Shown here one piece after another: positions 34,999 through 43,948 of a stretch of 64,000 nucleotides of DNA. Where the stretch lies: assembly GCF_014641695.1 (NCBI RefSeq), contig NZ_BMIF01000003.1, positions 62,001 to 126,000 of the forward strand, written 5' to 3'. The notes beneath the pieces were generated by a model. It saw only the letters and a program-made list of their open reading frames with translations. It had not been told where the DNA came from and made no database searches. Origin of the DNA: Nitratireductor aestuarii. GTDB taxonomy: Bacteria; Pseudomonadota; Alphaproteobacteria; Rhizobiales; Rhizobiaceae. The first letter of the stretch is position 1. Every line of letters begins with the position of its first letter. Made by a program: the position numbers and the translations under genes.

Positions 34999-35451
34999 AT
35001 GTCATGGCGGATATGCCTTCCCGTGCTGCTTGCGGCTGCGGGCATTTCACTTGCATCTCCAGCCCGCGCCGACCTTCGTGTCTGTAATTCCACGCCAAAT
35101 CTCGTTGGCGTGTCGATCGGCTATAGGACGACAGCAGGTTGGGTGAGCGAGGGCTGGTGGCACATCCAGGGATCGAACTGCAAGACAATCATCCAGGGGC
35201 CCTTGCAATCACGATATTACTACCTCTACGCGGAAGATGCGACGCGCGGCGGTCGCTGGTCGGGTCCGGTGCAGATGTGCGTCTCCGACAAGGAATTCAA
35301 GATTTCGGGTGTGAACGACTGTTTCGCGCGTGGTTTTCAGCGGGCGGGCTTTCAGGAATACGACACGGGTGAACAGGAGAATTGGATGGTGCAGCTCACC
35401 GATGGCCAGACGGCTGAAGGTGCGTCGATGACCGGGGCGTCCGGTCAATGA
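34999..35451 (+). CDS. DUF1036 exported protein
   Basis: A 150-residue secreted protein of the DUF1036 family. A signal peptide ends at SPARA, and the mature part starts DLRVCNST and contains GWVSEGWWHI and SRYYYLYAEDA. Family members are small periplasmic proteins of unknown role. I chose the ATG at 34999 with AAAGGG 6 nt upstream; in-frame ATGs at 34963 and 34978 would add a basic leader and cannot be excluded. It overlaps the pyk ATG by 4 nt. Confidence 0.85.
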   Translation: MSWRICLPVLLAAAGISLASPARADLRVCNSTPNLVGVSIGYRTTAGWVSEGWWHIQGSNCKTIIQGPLQSRYYYLYAEDATRGGRWSGPVQMCVSDKEFKISGVNDCFARGFQRAGFQEYDTGEQENWMVQLTDGQTAEGASMTGASGQ

Positions 35452-36887
35452 AGCGTGGTCGCAAGGTAAAGATCGTAGCAACCCTCGGTCCAGCGTCCTC
35501 CGACGAGGCTATGATCGAAAAGCTCTATCAGGCTGGCGCAGACGTCTTCCGCGTCAACATGAGCCACGCAGATCACGACACCATGCGCGAGCTGGTGGGT
35601 CGCATCCGCAACGTGGAGCGTCGCGTCGAACGACCGATCGCCATTCTGGCTGATCTTCAGGGCCCCAAGCTGCGCGTGGGTTCCTTCGCGGACAAGAAGG
35701 TGACGCTTGAGGTCGGCCAGGAGTTCATTCTGGACGATAACGAGGAGCCCGGCGACACCCGTCGCGTGCACCTGCCGCATCCTGAAATTCTTTCGTCCGT
35801 TCAGCCTGGCCACCGGCTGCTGATCGATGACGGCAAGCTGCAGCTTCTGGCGCTTGAGACGGGCAAGGGTTTCATCCGCTGCCGCGTCGTGGCGGGCACC
35901 CAGATTTCGAACCGCAAGGGCGTGAGCCTGCCGGACACGGATCTGCCGGTGGGTGCACTCACCGAGAAGGATCGCCGCGACCTTGATGCCGTACTGGCAA
36001 CAGGCGTTGACTGGATCGCGCTTTCCTTCATCCAGCGTCCTGAAGACATTGCCGAAGTGCGCAAGATCGCGCGGGGCAGGGCGGCGCTGATGGCGAAGAT
36101 TGAAAAGCCGCAGGCGGTGAAGCGTCTGGCGGAGATCATCGAGCTTTCTGACGCGCTCATGGTTGCCCGTGGCGACCTCGGCGTTGAGATGCCGCTGGAA
36201 GCGGTTCCCGGCATCCAGAAGCAGATCACCCGCGCCTGCCGCGTCGCTGGCAAGCCGGTGGTTGTCGCGACCCAGATGCTGGAATCGATGATTTCGGCGC
36301 CGGTGCCGACGCGTGCGGAAGTCTCGGACGTGGCGACGGCCGTCTTCGAAGGCGCGGACGCGGTGATGCTGTCGGCAGAATCGGCAGCTGGCGCCTATCC
36401 GACCGAGGCGGTGGCCATGATGGACTCCATCGCCAAGCAGGTCGAGCGCGATCCAACCTACGAGGCGGTCATCAGCGCGCAGCGCACCCAGCCGCAGGCG
36501 ACGGGTGCAGATGCGATCTCGCTGGCAGCGCGCCAGATTGCCGAGACGCTGAACCTCGCCGCGATCATCACCTACACCTCGTCCGGCACGACCGGCCTCC
36601 GTGCGGCCCGTGAACGTCCGCATGTCCCGATCATCGCGCTTTCGCCCGTGGTGGAAACCGCGCGCAGGCTGAGTCTTGTGTGGGGGACCCATTGCGTGGT
36701 GTCCGAGGATGCGAGCGACCTGGACGACATGGTCGACCGCGCCTGCCGCATCGCCTACGAGGAAAAATTCGCGCAGCCCGGTAGCCGCGTGATCATCACG
36801 GCAGGCGTTCCGCTTGGCACGCCCGGTGCAACAAACCTGCTCCGCATCGCCTATGTCGGCGCGGATGGCTTCGGCGCGCTGGAATAA
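35448..36887 (+). CDS. pyk: Pyruvate kinase
   Basis: Transfers phosphate from phosphoenolpyruvate to ADP in glycolysis. The 479-residue product has KIVATLGPAS (7-16), the substrate motif AILADLQGPKLRVG (about 64-77), the MAKIEKP signature and MVARGDLGVE. Length and motifs are those of a typical bacterial enzyme. Its ATG overlaps the DUF1036 stop by 4 nt, so both are transcribed together. Confidence 0.98.
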   Translation: MKRGRKVKIVATLGPASSDEAMIEKLYQAGADVFRVNMSHADHDTMRELVGRIRNVERRVERPIAILADLQGPKLRVGSFADKKVTLEVGQEFILDDNEEPGDTRRVHLPHPEILSSVQPGHRLLIDDGKLQLLALETGKGFIRCRVVAGTQISNRKGVSLPDTDLPVGALTEKDRRDLDAVLATGVDWIALSFIQRPEDIAEVRKIARGRAALMAKIEKPQAVKRLAEIIELSDALMVARGDLGVEMPLEAVPGIQKQITRACRVAGKPVVVATQMLESMISAPVPTRAEVSDVATAVFEGADAVMLSAESAAGAYPTEAVAMMDSIAKQVERDPTYEAVISAQRTQPQATGADAISLAARQIAETLNLAAIITYTSSGTTGLRAARERPHVPIIALSPVVETARRLSLVWGTHCVVSEDASDLDDMVDRACRIAYEEKFAQPGSRVIITAGVPLGTPGATNLLRIAYVGADGFGALE

Positions 36888-36901
36888 CTCATTTCCGGAA
36901 C

Positions 36902-36968
36902 CCCTCAAGGTGAGTTTATCACACCGTGAGGGCCTAGCCCTCGTGCTTCGACAAGCTCAGCATGAGGG
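36902..36968 (+). repeat. Extragenic palindromic repeat after pyk
   Basis: Two hairpins. The first pairs CCCTCA with TGAGGG across about 36902-36932. The second has 10-bp arms with one G-U (36938-36947 with 36959-36968) around TCGACAAGCTC. The core CTTCGACAAGCTCA matches the inverted unit behind the DUF1737 gene. It begins 15 nt after the pyk stop and may stabilise or end its mRNA. Confidence 0.75.
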
Positions 36969-36996
36969 TGTTGCGGGCTCTTTCAGGTAAGTGCGC

Positions 36997-37581
36997 TTAC
37001 AGAGCCTCGTCTGTATTCTCTTCCGTCAGCTGGATGAAGGCGCGCTGCGCGCCGCGGTGCATCGGATAGACCTCGAGCAGCCGACGATAGACGTCGAGCG
37101 CCATCGTCTCCTTGCCGGTGAGGCGCAGGATACCGGCGAGCCCGTTCAGCGAACCGAAGTGGCGTGGCTCGATCGTCAGCGCGTGTGACAGGTCGGAAAT
37201 GGCCATGCTGTAGTTGTTCATCATCAGATGAAGCATGGCGCGGCTGTTCCAGGCCTCGACGTAATCCGGATAAAGGCCAATCGCCTGATCCATGAGATCG
37301 TTGGCGACGGCATAGTTCTTGTCCTTCGCCGCCTTCTGCCCCCACTCGATCAGCAGGTCCGCAGTGGCGCCGCCTGATTTCGCCAGTTCCTTGTTGATCG
37401 TGGAGACGATGCGGTTTGCCGCAACCTCGGAATGTTCGGTCTTCAGCGAAAGGTAGAGCTCGTCGAGCTTGCTGGGCGACTCGGTCTCAACGGGGGAGGA
37501 TGTATCCGGAATCGTTTCTGCCCGCGCAGGGGCGAGCAGGAGAACAGGCAACAGAAGTGCTGACAAAGCAAAAAACCGCAT
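36997..37581 (-). CDS. Exported TPR-repeat protein
   Basis: A 194-residue protein with a signal peptide ending at APARA and three or so tetratricopeptide-like repeats (AVANDLMDQAIGLYPDYVEAW, given in part; SMAISDLSHALTIEPRHFGSL). It is probably periplasmic and serves as a protein-protein scaffold; no enzymatic motif is seen. The ATG at 37581 puts the hydrophobic signal at the N-terminus. It lies downstream of rpmJ on the same strand. Confidence 0.85.
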   Translation of the reverse strand: MRFFALSALLLPVLLLAPARAETIPDTSSPVETESPSKLDELYLSLKTEHSEVAANRIVSTINKELAKSGGATADLLIEWGQKAAKDKNYAVANDLMDQAIGLYPDYVEAWNSRAMLHLMMNNYSMAISDLSHALTIEPRHFGSLNGLAGILRLTGKETMALDVYRRLLEVYPMHRGAQRAFIQLTEENTDEAL

Positions 37582-37671
37582 GAGGCGATGATAAACGCCT
37601 CTGCGGTTGTAGCAAAGTAAATTCCGCGTGGGAATCAACGTGCCCACATAAGGTACGGTCCAAAAGCCAGA

Positions 37672-37690
37672 GGCTTCCGGACGCGAAGCC
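37672..37690 (-). terminator. Hairpin directly after rpmJ
   Basis: GGCTTC pairs with GAAGCC (37672-37677 with 37685-37690) immediately after the rpmJ stop; TCTGGCTTTTGG follows on the minus strand. A short stem and a broken U-tract make it a modest terminator candidate. Confidence 0.5.
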
Positions 37691-37691
37691 T

Positions 37692-37817
37692 TTAGCCCTG
37701 GCGGGCCTTGAAGCGCGGGTTGCTCTTGTTGATGATGTAGACGCGGCCCTTGCGGCGAACCAGACGGTTCTCACGGTGACGTGTCTTCAGCGCCTTCAGC
37801 GAGTTTCTGATCTTCAT
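37692..37817 (-). CDS. rpmJ: 50S ribosomal protein L36
   Basis: A 41-residue ribosomal protein, [18 protein letters not shown] at the start. It is the zinc-free L36 form: the zinc-binding cysteines of canonical L36 are absent, as in YkgO-type paralogues, and this is the usual type in the class. The true ATG is at 37817; the upstream open frame is antisense-like sequence. The gene is not in a ribosomal operon. Confidence 0.97.
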   Translation of the reverse strand: MKIRNSLKALKTRHRENRLVRRKGRVYIINKSNPRFKARQG

Positions 37818-37989
37818 GGTCTTGCTCGTCTGCCCCGGACCGAACGGCCCGATAATTGGGACCCTTTCGGGCCGGAAATAAAAGCGCGCCGTCTGGCGCG
37901 CTGGTTCGGTGGTTGCATAGTCAGTAGCGTCTGATCTGTCAACTCCCGAAGGACAACTCATTGAAATGAATCATCACTTGGGTCAGGAG

Positions 37990-39072
37990 TCAGCTGGCTC
38001 GACGCACCAGCCGGGTGAAATGACCCATCTTGCGGCCCGCTCGGGGCTCCGCCTTCCCGTAAAGATGCAGCACGAGGTCCGGCTCCTGTAGAAGTTCAGG
38101 CGCCTGATTCTGCGCCTCGCCGAGCAGATTCTCCATCACACAGTCGGAATGCCGGCGCGTATCGCCGAGCGGCAGCCCGGCAATGGCGCGGATATGCAGC
38201 TCGAACTGGGAGAGGGCACAGGCAGCTTCCGTCCAGTGGCCGGAATTGTGCACCCGCGGCGCGATCTCGTTGACCAGCAGCTTGCCGTCGGCGAACACGA
38301 AGAACTCGACGCCGATGACACCGACGTAGCCGAGTCCTTCGAGGATACGGCTCGCGATGTCTCCCGCCGCAGCCCGCGTCTCGTCCGAAATGTTGGCCGG
38401 AACGGTGGAGCTGAAGAGGATCCCGTCACGATGGACGTTCTCTGCCGGATCGAAGGAGACGACTGCGCCATCCTGGTTGCGGCCAGCAATGACGGAAATC
38501 TCGCGCACAAAGGGCACGAAGCCTTCGAGGATCAGCGGCGAGCCGGAAAGTTCGGCAAACGCCGTCTCAATCTCTGCTTCCGACAGGTTGCGCAGCACGC
38601 GCTGGCCCTTGCCGTCGTAGCCGAGTCGGCGCGTCTTCAGCACGCCCTGATTGCCGAACTCGGCCAAGGCTGCCTTCAGCTCGTCCACGCTCTCGACCGC
38701 AGCGAAGGGCGCGGTTTCGATGCCGTGCGAATTCAGAAAAGTCTTTTCGGTGAGCCGGTCCTGCGAGACTTCGAGCGCCAGAGCAGGGGGGAAGAGCGGC
38801 TTCCGCTCGCTCAGATACTGGGCCGGAGCAGCCGGTACGTTCTCGAACTCGTAGGTGACGACATCGCAGCCATCGGCAAGTTCAGCGAGCCCTTCGGGGT
38901 CGTCATACTTCTTGCAGATGTGTTTGTTGGCTACCTGGGCTGCGGGACAGTTTGGATCCGGCTCCAGCACCACGATGCGATAACCAAGGCGCGCTGCGGC
39001 CATCGCCAGCATGCGCGCGAGCTGACCTCCGCCCAGAATGCCGATGACGGAACCTGGCTTCAGAGAGGTCAT
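37990..39072 (-). CDS. purK: 5-(carboxyamino)imidazole ribonucleotide synthase
   Basis: An ATP-grasp enzyme that carboxylates AIR to N5-CAIR in purine synthesis. The 360-residue product begins with [17 protein letters not shown] (7-23) and has [31 protein letters not shown]. Its ATG overlaps the purE stop by 4 nt (39069-39072), making a purEK operon. Confidence 0.97.
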   Translation of the reverse strand: MTSLKPGSVIGILGGGQLARMLAMAAARLGYRIVVLEPDPNCPAAQVANKHICKKYDDPEGLAELADGCDVVTYEFENVPAAPAQYLSERKPLFPPALALEVSQDRLTEKTFLNSHGIETAPFAAVESVDELKAALAEFGNQGVLKTRRLGYDGKGQRVLRNLSEAEIETAFAELSGSPLILEGFVPFVREISVIAGRNQDGAVVSFDPAENVHRDGILFSSTVPANISDETRAAAGDIASRILEGLGYVGVIGVEFFVFADGKLLVNEIAPRVHNSGHWTEAACALSQFELHIRAIAGLPLGDTRRHSDCVMENLLGEAQNQAPELLQEPDLVLHLYGKAEPRAGRKMGHFTRLVRRAS

Positions 39073-39572
39073 TTGCCTGAAACCTCGACAGGACGCTCGG
39101 CGACTTTCTCGGTCTGCGCCGCGCGATAGGCATCGAGCCGATCCGCAAGCGCCGGATCGTAGAGAGCGAGCACGGCGGCAGCCAGCAGTGCTGCGTTGGT
39201 GGCGCCGGCCTTGCCGATGGCAAGAGTGCCGACCGGAATGCCGGCGGGCATCTGAACGATCGAGAGCAGCGAATCCTGACCTGAAAGAGCGTGTGACTGC
39301 ACCGGCACGCCGAACACGGGAAGCGGCGTCATGGCAGCCGTCATGCCGGGCAGATGGGCAGCACCGCCTGCGCCGGCGATGATCACCTTGAACCCTTCCG
39401 CCTTGGCGGACTTGGCAAAGTCGTAGAGGCGATCCGGAGTCCGGTGTGCGGAAACGATGCGGACATCGTGGGAAATCTGGAGGGCTTCAAGCGTTTCCGC
39501 GGCATGCCGCATGGTTTCCCAGTCGGACTGGCTTCCCATGATCACGGCAACATCGGCAATCGTTTTGGTCAT
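39069..39572 (-). CDS. purE: N5-CAIR mutase
   Basis: Rearranges N5-CAIR to CAIR, the step after PurK. The 167-residue product has the motif [12 protein letters not shown] (9-20), SAHRTPDR (about 41-48) and [12 protein letters not shown]. The ATG at 39572 gives the usual length for a bacterial class I PurE. It is first in the operon with purK. Confidence 0.97.
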   Translation of the reverse strand: MTKTIADVAVIMGSQSDWETMRHAAETLEALQISHDVRIVSAHRTPDRLYDFAKSAKAEGFKVIIAGAGGAAHLPGMTAAMTPLPVFGVPVQSHALSGQDSLLSIVQMPAGIPVGTLAIGKAGATNAALLAAAVLALYDPALADRLDAYRAAQTEKVAERPVEVSGK

Positions 39573-39619
39573 AGAGGCTCGGCTTCCTTTGCCGGTATCA
39601 AAAAGACTGGTCTGATTGC

Positions 39620-39823
39620 TCAGGCAATGATGTCTGGAATAAGACCATCTTCCATCTGCTGCAAACGGTCCTTGAGCGCGAGCTTTTTCTTCTTCATCCG
39701 CTGAATTTGCAGGGGATCGCATCCTGTGGCGATCATGGCATTGATGGCAGCATCGAAATCGGCATGTTCCTGCTTGAGGCGGGCAAATTCCAGGCGTGTC
39801 TGAGCCTGATCTTGTTCGGACAT
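39620..39823 (-). CDS. DUF465 (YdcH-family) protein, paralogue 1
   Basis: A 67-residue coiled-coil protein of the DUF465/YdcH family, recognised by [15 protein letters not shown] and [14 protein letters not shown]. The role is unknown. The ATG at 39823 is preferred. It stands 227 nt from a divergent paralogue and precedes purE on the same strand. Confidence 0.88.
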   Translation of the reverse strand: MSEQDQAQTRLEFARLKQEHADFDAAINAMIATGCDPLQIQRMKKKKLALKDRLQQMEDGLIPDIIA

Positions 39824-40050
39824 ATCTGAGGATCCGCGCATTTTTACCGCACAACTACAGTCCCAGGCACTTCTGAGCGTGGTCACGGTCTAGGGTGATC
39901 GATGACCTTACCCCTACCACATTTCACATCGTCAATAAAAGCTACCGTATTCTGTTCGACAAACCTATCTGGGAGTGGCAGACTGTCTTCGTGCCGTCAC
40001 AAACGGCGAAAGTCGATGTAGGCGGTGCGGGAAACTAATGGAGTTCCATT

Positions 40051-40233
40051 ATGTCGCTTGAAGCCCATCTTTCAGAACTGCAACGCAAGCATGGAGAGCT
40101 TGAACGTCAGCTCGATAGCGCGTTGAACCATCCCTCGATGGACACCCTGGAGATAGTCGATCTCAAGAGACGAAAATTAGCTTTAAAGGACCAGATTGAG
40201 AAGCTGAGAGCAGCGAAGCATACGACCCATTGA
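40051..40233 (+). CDS. DUF465 (YdcH-family) protein, paralogue 2
   Basis: A 60-residue member of the same family, with LSELQRKHGELERQLD and LKRRKLALKDQIEKL. It shares the LALKD motif with the neighbour but little else, so the pair is old. A strong terminator follows at 40276-40310. Confidence 0.88.
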   Translation: MSLEAHLSELQRKHGELERQLDSALNHPSMDTLEIVDLKRRKLALKDQIEKLRAAKHTTH

Positions 40234-40275
40234 TCGCGTTTTCAGGCGATCAAAATCTCTAACTTCCCTGAGCAG

Positions 40276-40310
40276 ATGAGCGGTCGTTGTACCGCTCATT
40301 TGTTTTTTAT
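40276..40310 (+). terminator. Rho-independent terminator after DUF465 paralogue 2
   Basis: A perfect 9-bp stem, ATGAGCGGT/ACCGCTCAT (40276-40284, 40291-40299), with loop CGTTGT and tail TTGTTTTTT. Confidence 0.95.
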
Positions 40311-40319
40311 TACCAAGGT

Positions 40320-41594
40320 TCAATCGGTCTTGGCGTCAGCGCCGTTCCCCTCATCAACCGAAAGCTCCGCCCTCGGGTTGAGCTGAATTGCCTGCGGCGT
40401 GGCCAGCCGCTCGGCTGGCTGGGTCGTGAAGCTATCCTTCGCCTCGGCCGGCACCGGAGCCCTTCGCGAAATGCGCAATGCTGCGTATCCAGCCACACTG
40501 ATATGTGCCGCGGCTGTCGCCAAAAAGAGACTTTCCGGACGCAGAAAGTTCATGAAGAAACCGGCGATGATCGGCCCGATCATCGTACCGATACCGTAAA
40601 GCATCAGCAGTCCGCTCGACACCTGCACGAACTTGCCTGCCGGCGCATGGTCGTTCGCATGGGCGACCGAGACGGAGTAGAGCGTATAGGCCAGAAGCCC
40701 ATAGAGGCCCACCATCACGAGGATGACTTCCGGCGTCCGCGGTGCAAGCACGAAAATGGCAAAGCCGATCAGCGCCGCAGTCACAGCAGCGCCGATCAGC
40801 ACATAGCGTCGGTCAGTGTAGTCGGAGATCTTGCCGATCGGAAACTGCCCGAGGGCTCCGCACAGCACCGCTGCGCTCATCATCAGTGCGATATAGAAGG
40901 TGGGGATGCCGATCGAGGCGCCATAGACAGCACCCAGCGTACCCCATGCGCCATTGGCGACGCCGATCAGGAGACAGGCGACGACCGAGATGGGCGAATT
41001 CGCGTAGAGCGCCTTCAGATCCAGCGAGACACTGGCGAGCGGCGCAGGCGACTGAGCCTTCGAAATGGCGGTCGGCAGCAGCGACAGGCAAAACAGGATG
41101 CCGGTGACCATGAACAGGATCGGCGTCGAGATATCGCCGAAGGCAACGCCCATCTGCCCCAGCATCAGCGATGAGTTCGTGACCATCATGTAGAGGCCGA
41201 AGATCGTGCCACGCGACTCGTTGGTGGAGCGCTCGTTGAGCCAGCTTTCGATCACCATGTAGGCGCCCGCCATGACGAAGCCCGTAAAGGCGCGAAGCAC
41301 GATCCACGTGTTGATCTCGACGAAAATCCCGGTCAGCAGCGCGATGGTGGCGGCGGAAGCCGCAAGTGCGCCAAAGGAGCGGACGTGGCCTACGCGGCGG
41401 ACGAGCCTGGGCGCCAGATAGCACCCGGCGATGAAGCCACCCGCCCAGCTGGTGCCGAGCAGGCCGAGCGATGTCGTGCTGAAGCCTTCGAGCTGTCCGC
41501 GCAATGGTAACAGCAGGCCGTGCAGTCCCGAGGCTGAGAGCAGGAACGCCGTACCGAAGAGCAGCGCGATGATGGAACCGAAGGATGCACGCAT
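40320..41594 (-). CDS. MFS transporter, YcaD-like
   Basis: A 12-helix major facilitator of 424 residues from the ATG at 41594. The motif GTSWAGGFIAGCYLAPRLVRRVG (given in part: GCYLAPRLVRRVGHVRS) marks the loop between helices 2 and 3. The architecture resembles YcaD-type carriers of unknown substrate. An in-frame ATG at 41669 would add 25 polar residues; neither start has a good ribosome-binding site. The hydrophilic C-terminal tail is about 50 residues long. Confidence 0.88.
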   Translation of the reverse strand: MRASFGSIIALLFGTAFLLSASGLHGLLLPLRGQLEGFSTTSLGLLGTSWAGGFIAGCYLAPRLVRRVGHVRSFGALAASAATIALLTGIFVEINTWIVLRAFTGFVMAGAYMVIESWLNERSTNESRGTIFGLYMMVTNSSLMLGQMGVAFGDISTPILFMVTGILFCLSLLPTAISKAQSPAPLASVSLDLKALYANSPISVVACLLIGVANGAWGTLGAVYGASIGIPTFYIALMMSAAVLCGALGQFPIGKISDYTDRRYVLIGAAVTAALIGFAIFVLAPRTPEVILVMVGLYGLLAYTLYSVSVAHANDHAPAGKFVQVSSGLLMLYGIGTMIGPIIAGFFMNFLRPESLFLATAAAHISVAGYAALRISRRAPVPAEAKDSFTTQPAERLATPQAIQLNPRAELSVDEGNGADAKTD

Positions 41595-41710
41595 GTTTTG
41601 TCCGCTTGCTGAGTGATGGCCCTGAGAATCAGGACCGTCCGTCCGCCTCTCCGTGGAGCTTGTGTCCATTTAAAGGTCAGCCGATGAGGATGGCGTTACT
41701 TCTCCGCAGG

Positions 41711-41896
41711 TCAGCTTCGACGGAATAGCGCTTCTGCTGCATTCCGGGTTGAATCCTTCGATTCGCGGGCGCGCTCCAGCCGTTCGATTTCAGCCTTCAA
41801 GAGCGCGATTGTCTCGTCGAGGTCGCCGACCGAGAACGTCGAAATATCCTGGCCGATCGCATAGGCAGGGCGCTTCGCGGGAACATCCTCATCCAT
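41711..41896 (-). CDS. DUF1192 domain-containing protein
   Basis: A 61-residue protein of the alphaproteobacterial DUF1192 family: IGQDISTFSVGDLDETIALLKAEIERL, seen in pieces such as FSVGDLDE and ALLKAEIERLE. The C-terminal half is a short coiled coil. Function unknown. The ATG at 41896 was chosen because the upstream frame is unlike the family. It is divergent from the quinone oxidoreductase gene. Confidence 0.88.
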   Translation of the reverse strand: MDEDVPAKRPAYAIGQDISTFSVGDLDETIALLKAEIERLERARESKDSTRNAAEALFRRS

Positions 41897-42041
41897 CGAT
41901 CTCTCCACCGGTTCGTCAATTTCAAAGAGGATACATACGACTGGGCTTGCGAGGCAAATTCTCTCATAGTGTTTGACGAACGAAAAAGGATTCGGTGAGT
42001 TTTGAACCGGTCTGTTCAAGGGAAGGCTTCAGGAGGAAAAG

Positions 42042-43052
42042 ATGTCACTGGGAACTGCGATACCGAATTCGATGACTGCCATCGCCATCACTGAATACGG
42101 TGGTCCGATGGTGCTGAAACCGGAGGAGCGGCCAGTTCCCAGGCCCAAGCAGGGCGAAATCCTGATCAAGGTGAAGGCCGCTGGTGTCAACCGGCCGGAC
42201 GTTTCGCAGCGTAAGGGCCACTATCCGCCGCCGCCCGGCGCATCCGATCTGCCGGGCCTCGAAGCTGCTGGCGAAGTGGTGGCCGTGGGTGCGGATGTCT
42301 CACGGTGGCAGATTGGCGACAGCGTTACGGCCCTGACAGCAGGCGGAGCCTACGCGGAATATTGCGTGGCGCATGAGTCGAACGCCCTGCCGGTGCCGCA
42401 CGGCTATACCTTCACCGAGGCGGCGGCGATCCCGGAGACCTTTTTCACGGTCTGGCATAACGTATTTCAACGCGGCGGTTTGCGGGAAGGCGAGACCTTC
42501 CTGGTGCACGGCGGCACCTCCGGCATTGGTACCGCGGCGATCCAGCTGGCCAAGGCCTTCGGTGCGCGGGTCTTCGCCACGGCAGGCAGCGATGCCAAGG
42601 TCGAGACCTGCAGGAAACTGGGGGCCGATGTCGCCATCAACTACAAGACGCAGGATTTCGTCGCGGCGGTCAGGGATGCAACGGACGGCAACGGCGTGGA
42701 CGTCATTCTGGACATGGTGGGCGGCTCCTACATCGATCGCAACTTTTCCGCCGCGGCCATGGATGGCCGGGTCGTGCAGATCGCAACCCTGGGCGGGGTC
42801 CAGAGCGAGATCAATGCCCGTTCGCTGATGATGAAGCGCCTCACCTACACAGGGTCGACGCTGCGACCGCGCACCATCGAGTTCAAGGGCAGAATCGCTG
42901 CGGAACTGGAGGCGCAGGTATGGCCGCTGCTCGCTTCCCGCCAGATTTCCCCGGTGATGGACACCATCTTCCCCCTGCGTGAGGCATGGCGTGCGCATGA
43001 GCGCATGGAAGAAGGCGATCATATCGGGAAAATCGTGCTGGACGTCGCCTGA
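42042..43052 (+). CDS. NAD(P)H-quinone oxidoreductase, zinc-free MDR family
   Basis: A 336-residue member of the quinone-oxidoreductase/PIG3 branch of the medium-chain dehydrogenases. NRPDVSQRKGHYPPPPGASD (in part), EYCVAHE, and the nucleotide-binding HGGTSGIGTAAIQLAK are visible; the structural zinc cysteines are lacking. It probably reduces quinones or enals with NADPH. AGGAGGAAAAG directly precedes the ATG at 42042. Confidence 0.92.
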   Translation: MSLGTAIPNSMTAIAITEYGGPMVLKPEERPVPRPKQGEILIKVKAAGVNRPDVSQRKGHYPPPPGASDLPGLEAAGEVVAVGADVSRWQIGDSVTALTAGGAYAEYCVAHESNALPVPHGYTFTEAAAIPETFFTVWHNVFQRGGLREGETFLVHGGTSGIGTAAIQLAKAFGARVFATAGSDAKVETCRKLGADVAINYKTQDFVAAVRDATDGNGVDVILDMVGGSYIDRNFSAAAMDGRVVQIATLGGVQSEINARSLMMKRLTYTGSTLRPRTIEFKGRIAAELEAQVWPLLASRQISPVMDTIFPLREAWRAHERMEEGDHIGKIVLDVA

Positions 43053-43151
43053 GAACGTTCCATTTCCATCCGGGTGCAAGCTTTTCTTGCCTCGAATTTC
43101 GAAAATGCCTATATAGGGGTCAATTCCCTTAATATCGGTGGTAACGTCCAC

Positions 43152-43173
43152 CGCCCGCGCTGGGACGCGGGCG
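43152..43173 (+). promoter_or_regulatory. Hairpin in the trcR leader
   Basis: CGCCCGCG pairs perfectly with CGCGGGCG (43152-43159 with 43166-43173) around CTGGGA, ending 17 nt before the trcR ATG and 4 nt before AAAGGA. The position suits translational control or mRNA stabilisation. Confidence 0.5.
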
Positions 43174-43190
43174 AACAAAGGAACTTGCTT

Positions 43191-43880
43191 ATGGCCCATA
43201 CGCTACTCATGCCGAAGGCGACCGCTGTCTGGCTCGTGGACAATACGGCGCTTACGTTCGACCAGATTGCTGAGTTCTGTGGACTGCATCCTCTGGAAGT
43301 GTCCGCAATCGCTGATGGCGACGCTGCGCATGGCATCAAGGGTATGGATCCGGTCACCATGGGTCAGCTGACCCGCGAGGAGATTGCTCGTGGCGAGGCA
43401 AACACGAACTATCGTCTGAAGATCTCCGAACCGAAGGTTCGTGTGCCGGAAGTCAAGCGCAAGGGCCCGCGCTACACGCCGCTGTCCAAGCGTCAGGACC
43501 GTCCGAATGCAATCCTGTGGCTGGTTCGCTACCATCCCGAGCTGAAGGATGCCCAGATTTCGCGTCTGGTTGGCACGACCAAGGCAACGATCGAGCAGAT
43601 TCGCGAGCGCACCCACTGGAATTCCGCCAACCTGACGCCGATGGACCCGGTCACGCTGGGCCTCTGCTCGCAGATCGACCTCGACATCGAAGTTCAGCGC
43701 GCAGCCCGTAATGCTCCGCCTGCTGCTCCGACGGGTGACACCCTGCTGCCGGCTTCGGAAACCGAGCATCTCAACGTGGATGAGTACGGCTCCGAGGAAA
43801 AGGAGCTCGACGCGGATGCAGTTTTCGCAAAGCTCTCTTCGCTTCGTTCGAACCGCGACGAAGAAGAAGACGAAGAGTAG
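43191..43880 (+). CDS. trcR: DUF1013 transcription-associated protein TrcR
   Basis: A 229-residue protein of the DUF1013 family. The Caulobacter member TrcR is reported to track with RNA polymerase and influence the cell cycle. The N-terminal MPKATAVWLVDNTALTF, the repeated GMDPVTMGQL/PMDPVTLGLC, and ISRLVGTTKATIEQIR (a helix-turn-helix-like part) are typical. The tail is acidic. AAAGGA precedes the ATG at 43191, and a strong hairpin lies in the leader. Confidence 0.92.
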   Translation: MAHTLLMPKATAVWLVDNTALTFDQIAEFCGLHPLEVSAIADGDAAHGIKGMDPVTMGQLTREEIARGEANTNYRLKISEPKVRVPEVKRKGPRYTPLSKRQDRPNAILWLVRYHPELKDAQISRLVGTTKATIEQIRERTHWNSANLTPMDPVTLGLCSQIDLDIEVQRAARNAPPAAPTGDTLLPASETEHLNVDEYGSEEKELDADAVFAKLSSLRSNRDEEEDEE

Positions 43881-43905
43881 GACGAGGCACTCCAGTCCTC
43901 AGAGA

Positions 43906-43934
43906 AAAGGGCCCGCTCGGGCCCTTTATCTTTT
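43906..43934 (+). terminator. Terminator between trcR and the DUF1674 gene
   Basis: AAAGGGCCC/GGGCCCTTT (43906-43914, 43919-43927) with loop GCTC, followed by ATCTTTT. A-rich bases on the other side let it act for the convergent gene as well. Confidence 0.9.
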
Positions 43935-43948
43935 AGCGGGTGCTTTTA

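Noticed and set aside
35445-36908. Long minus-strand frame opposite pyk
   Set aside because: Composition is Arg/His-rich antisense sequence; pyk is unmistakable on the plus strand.
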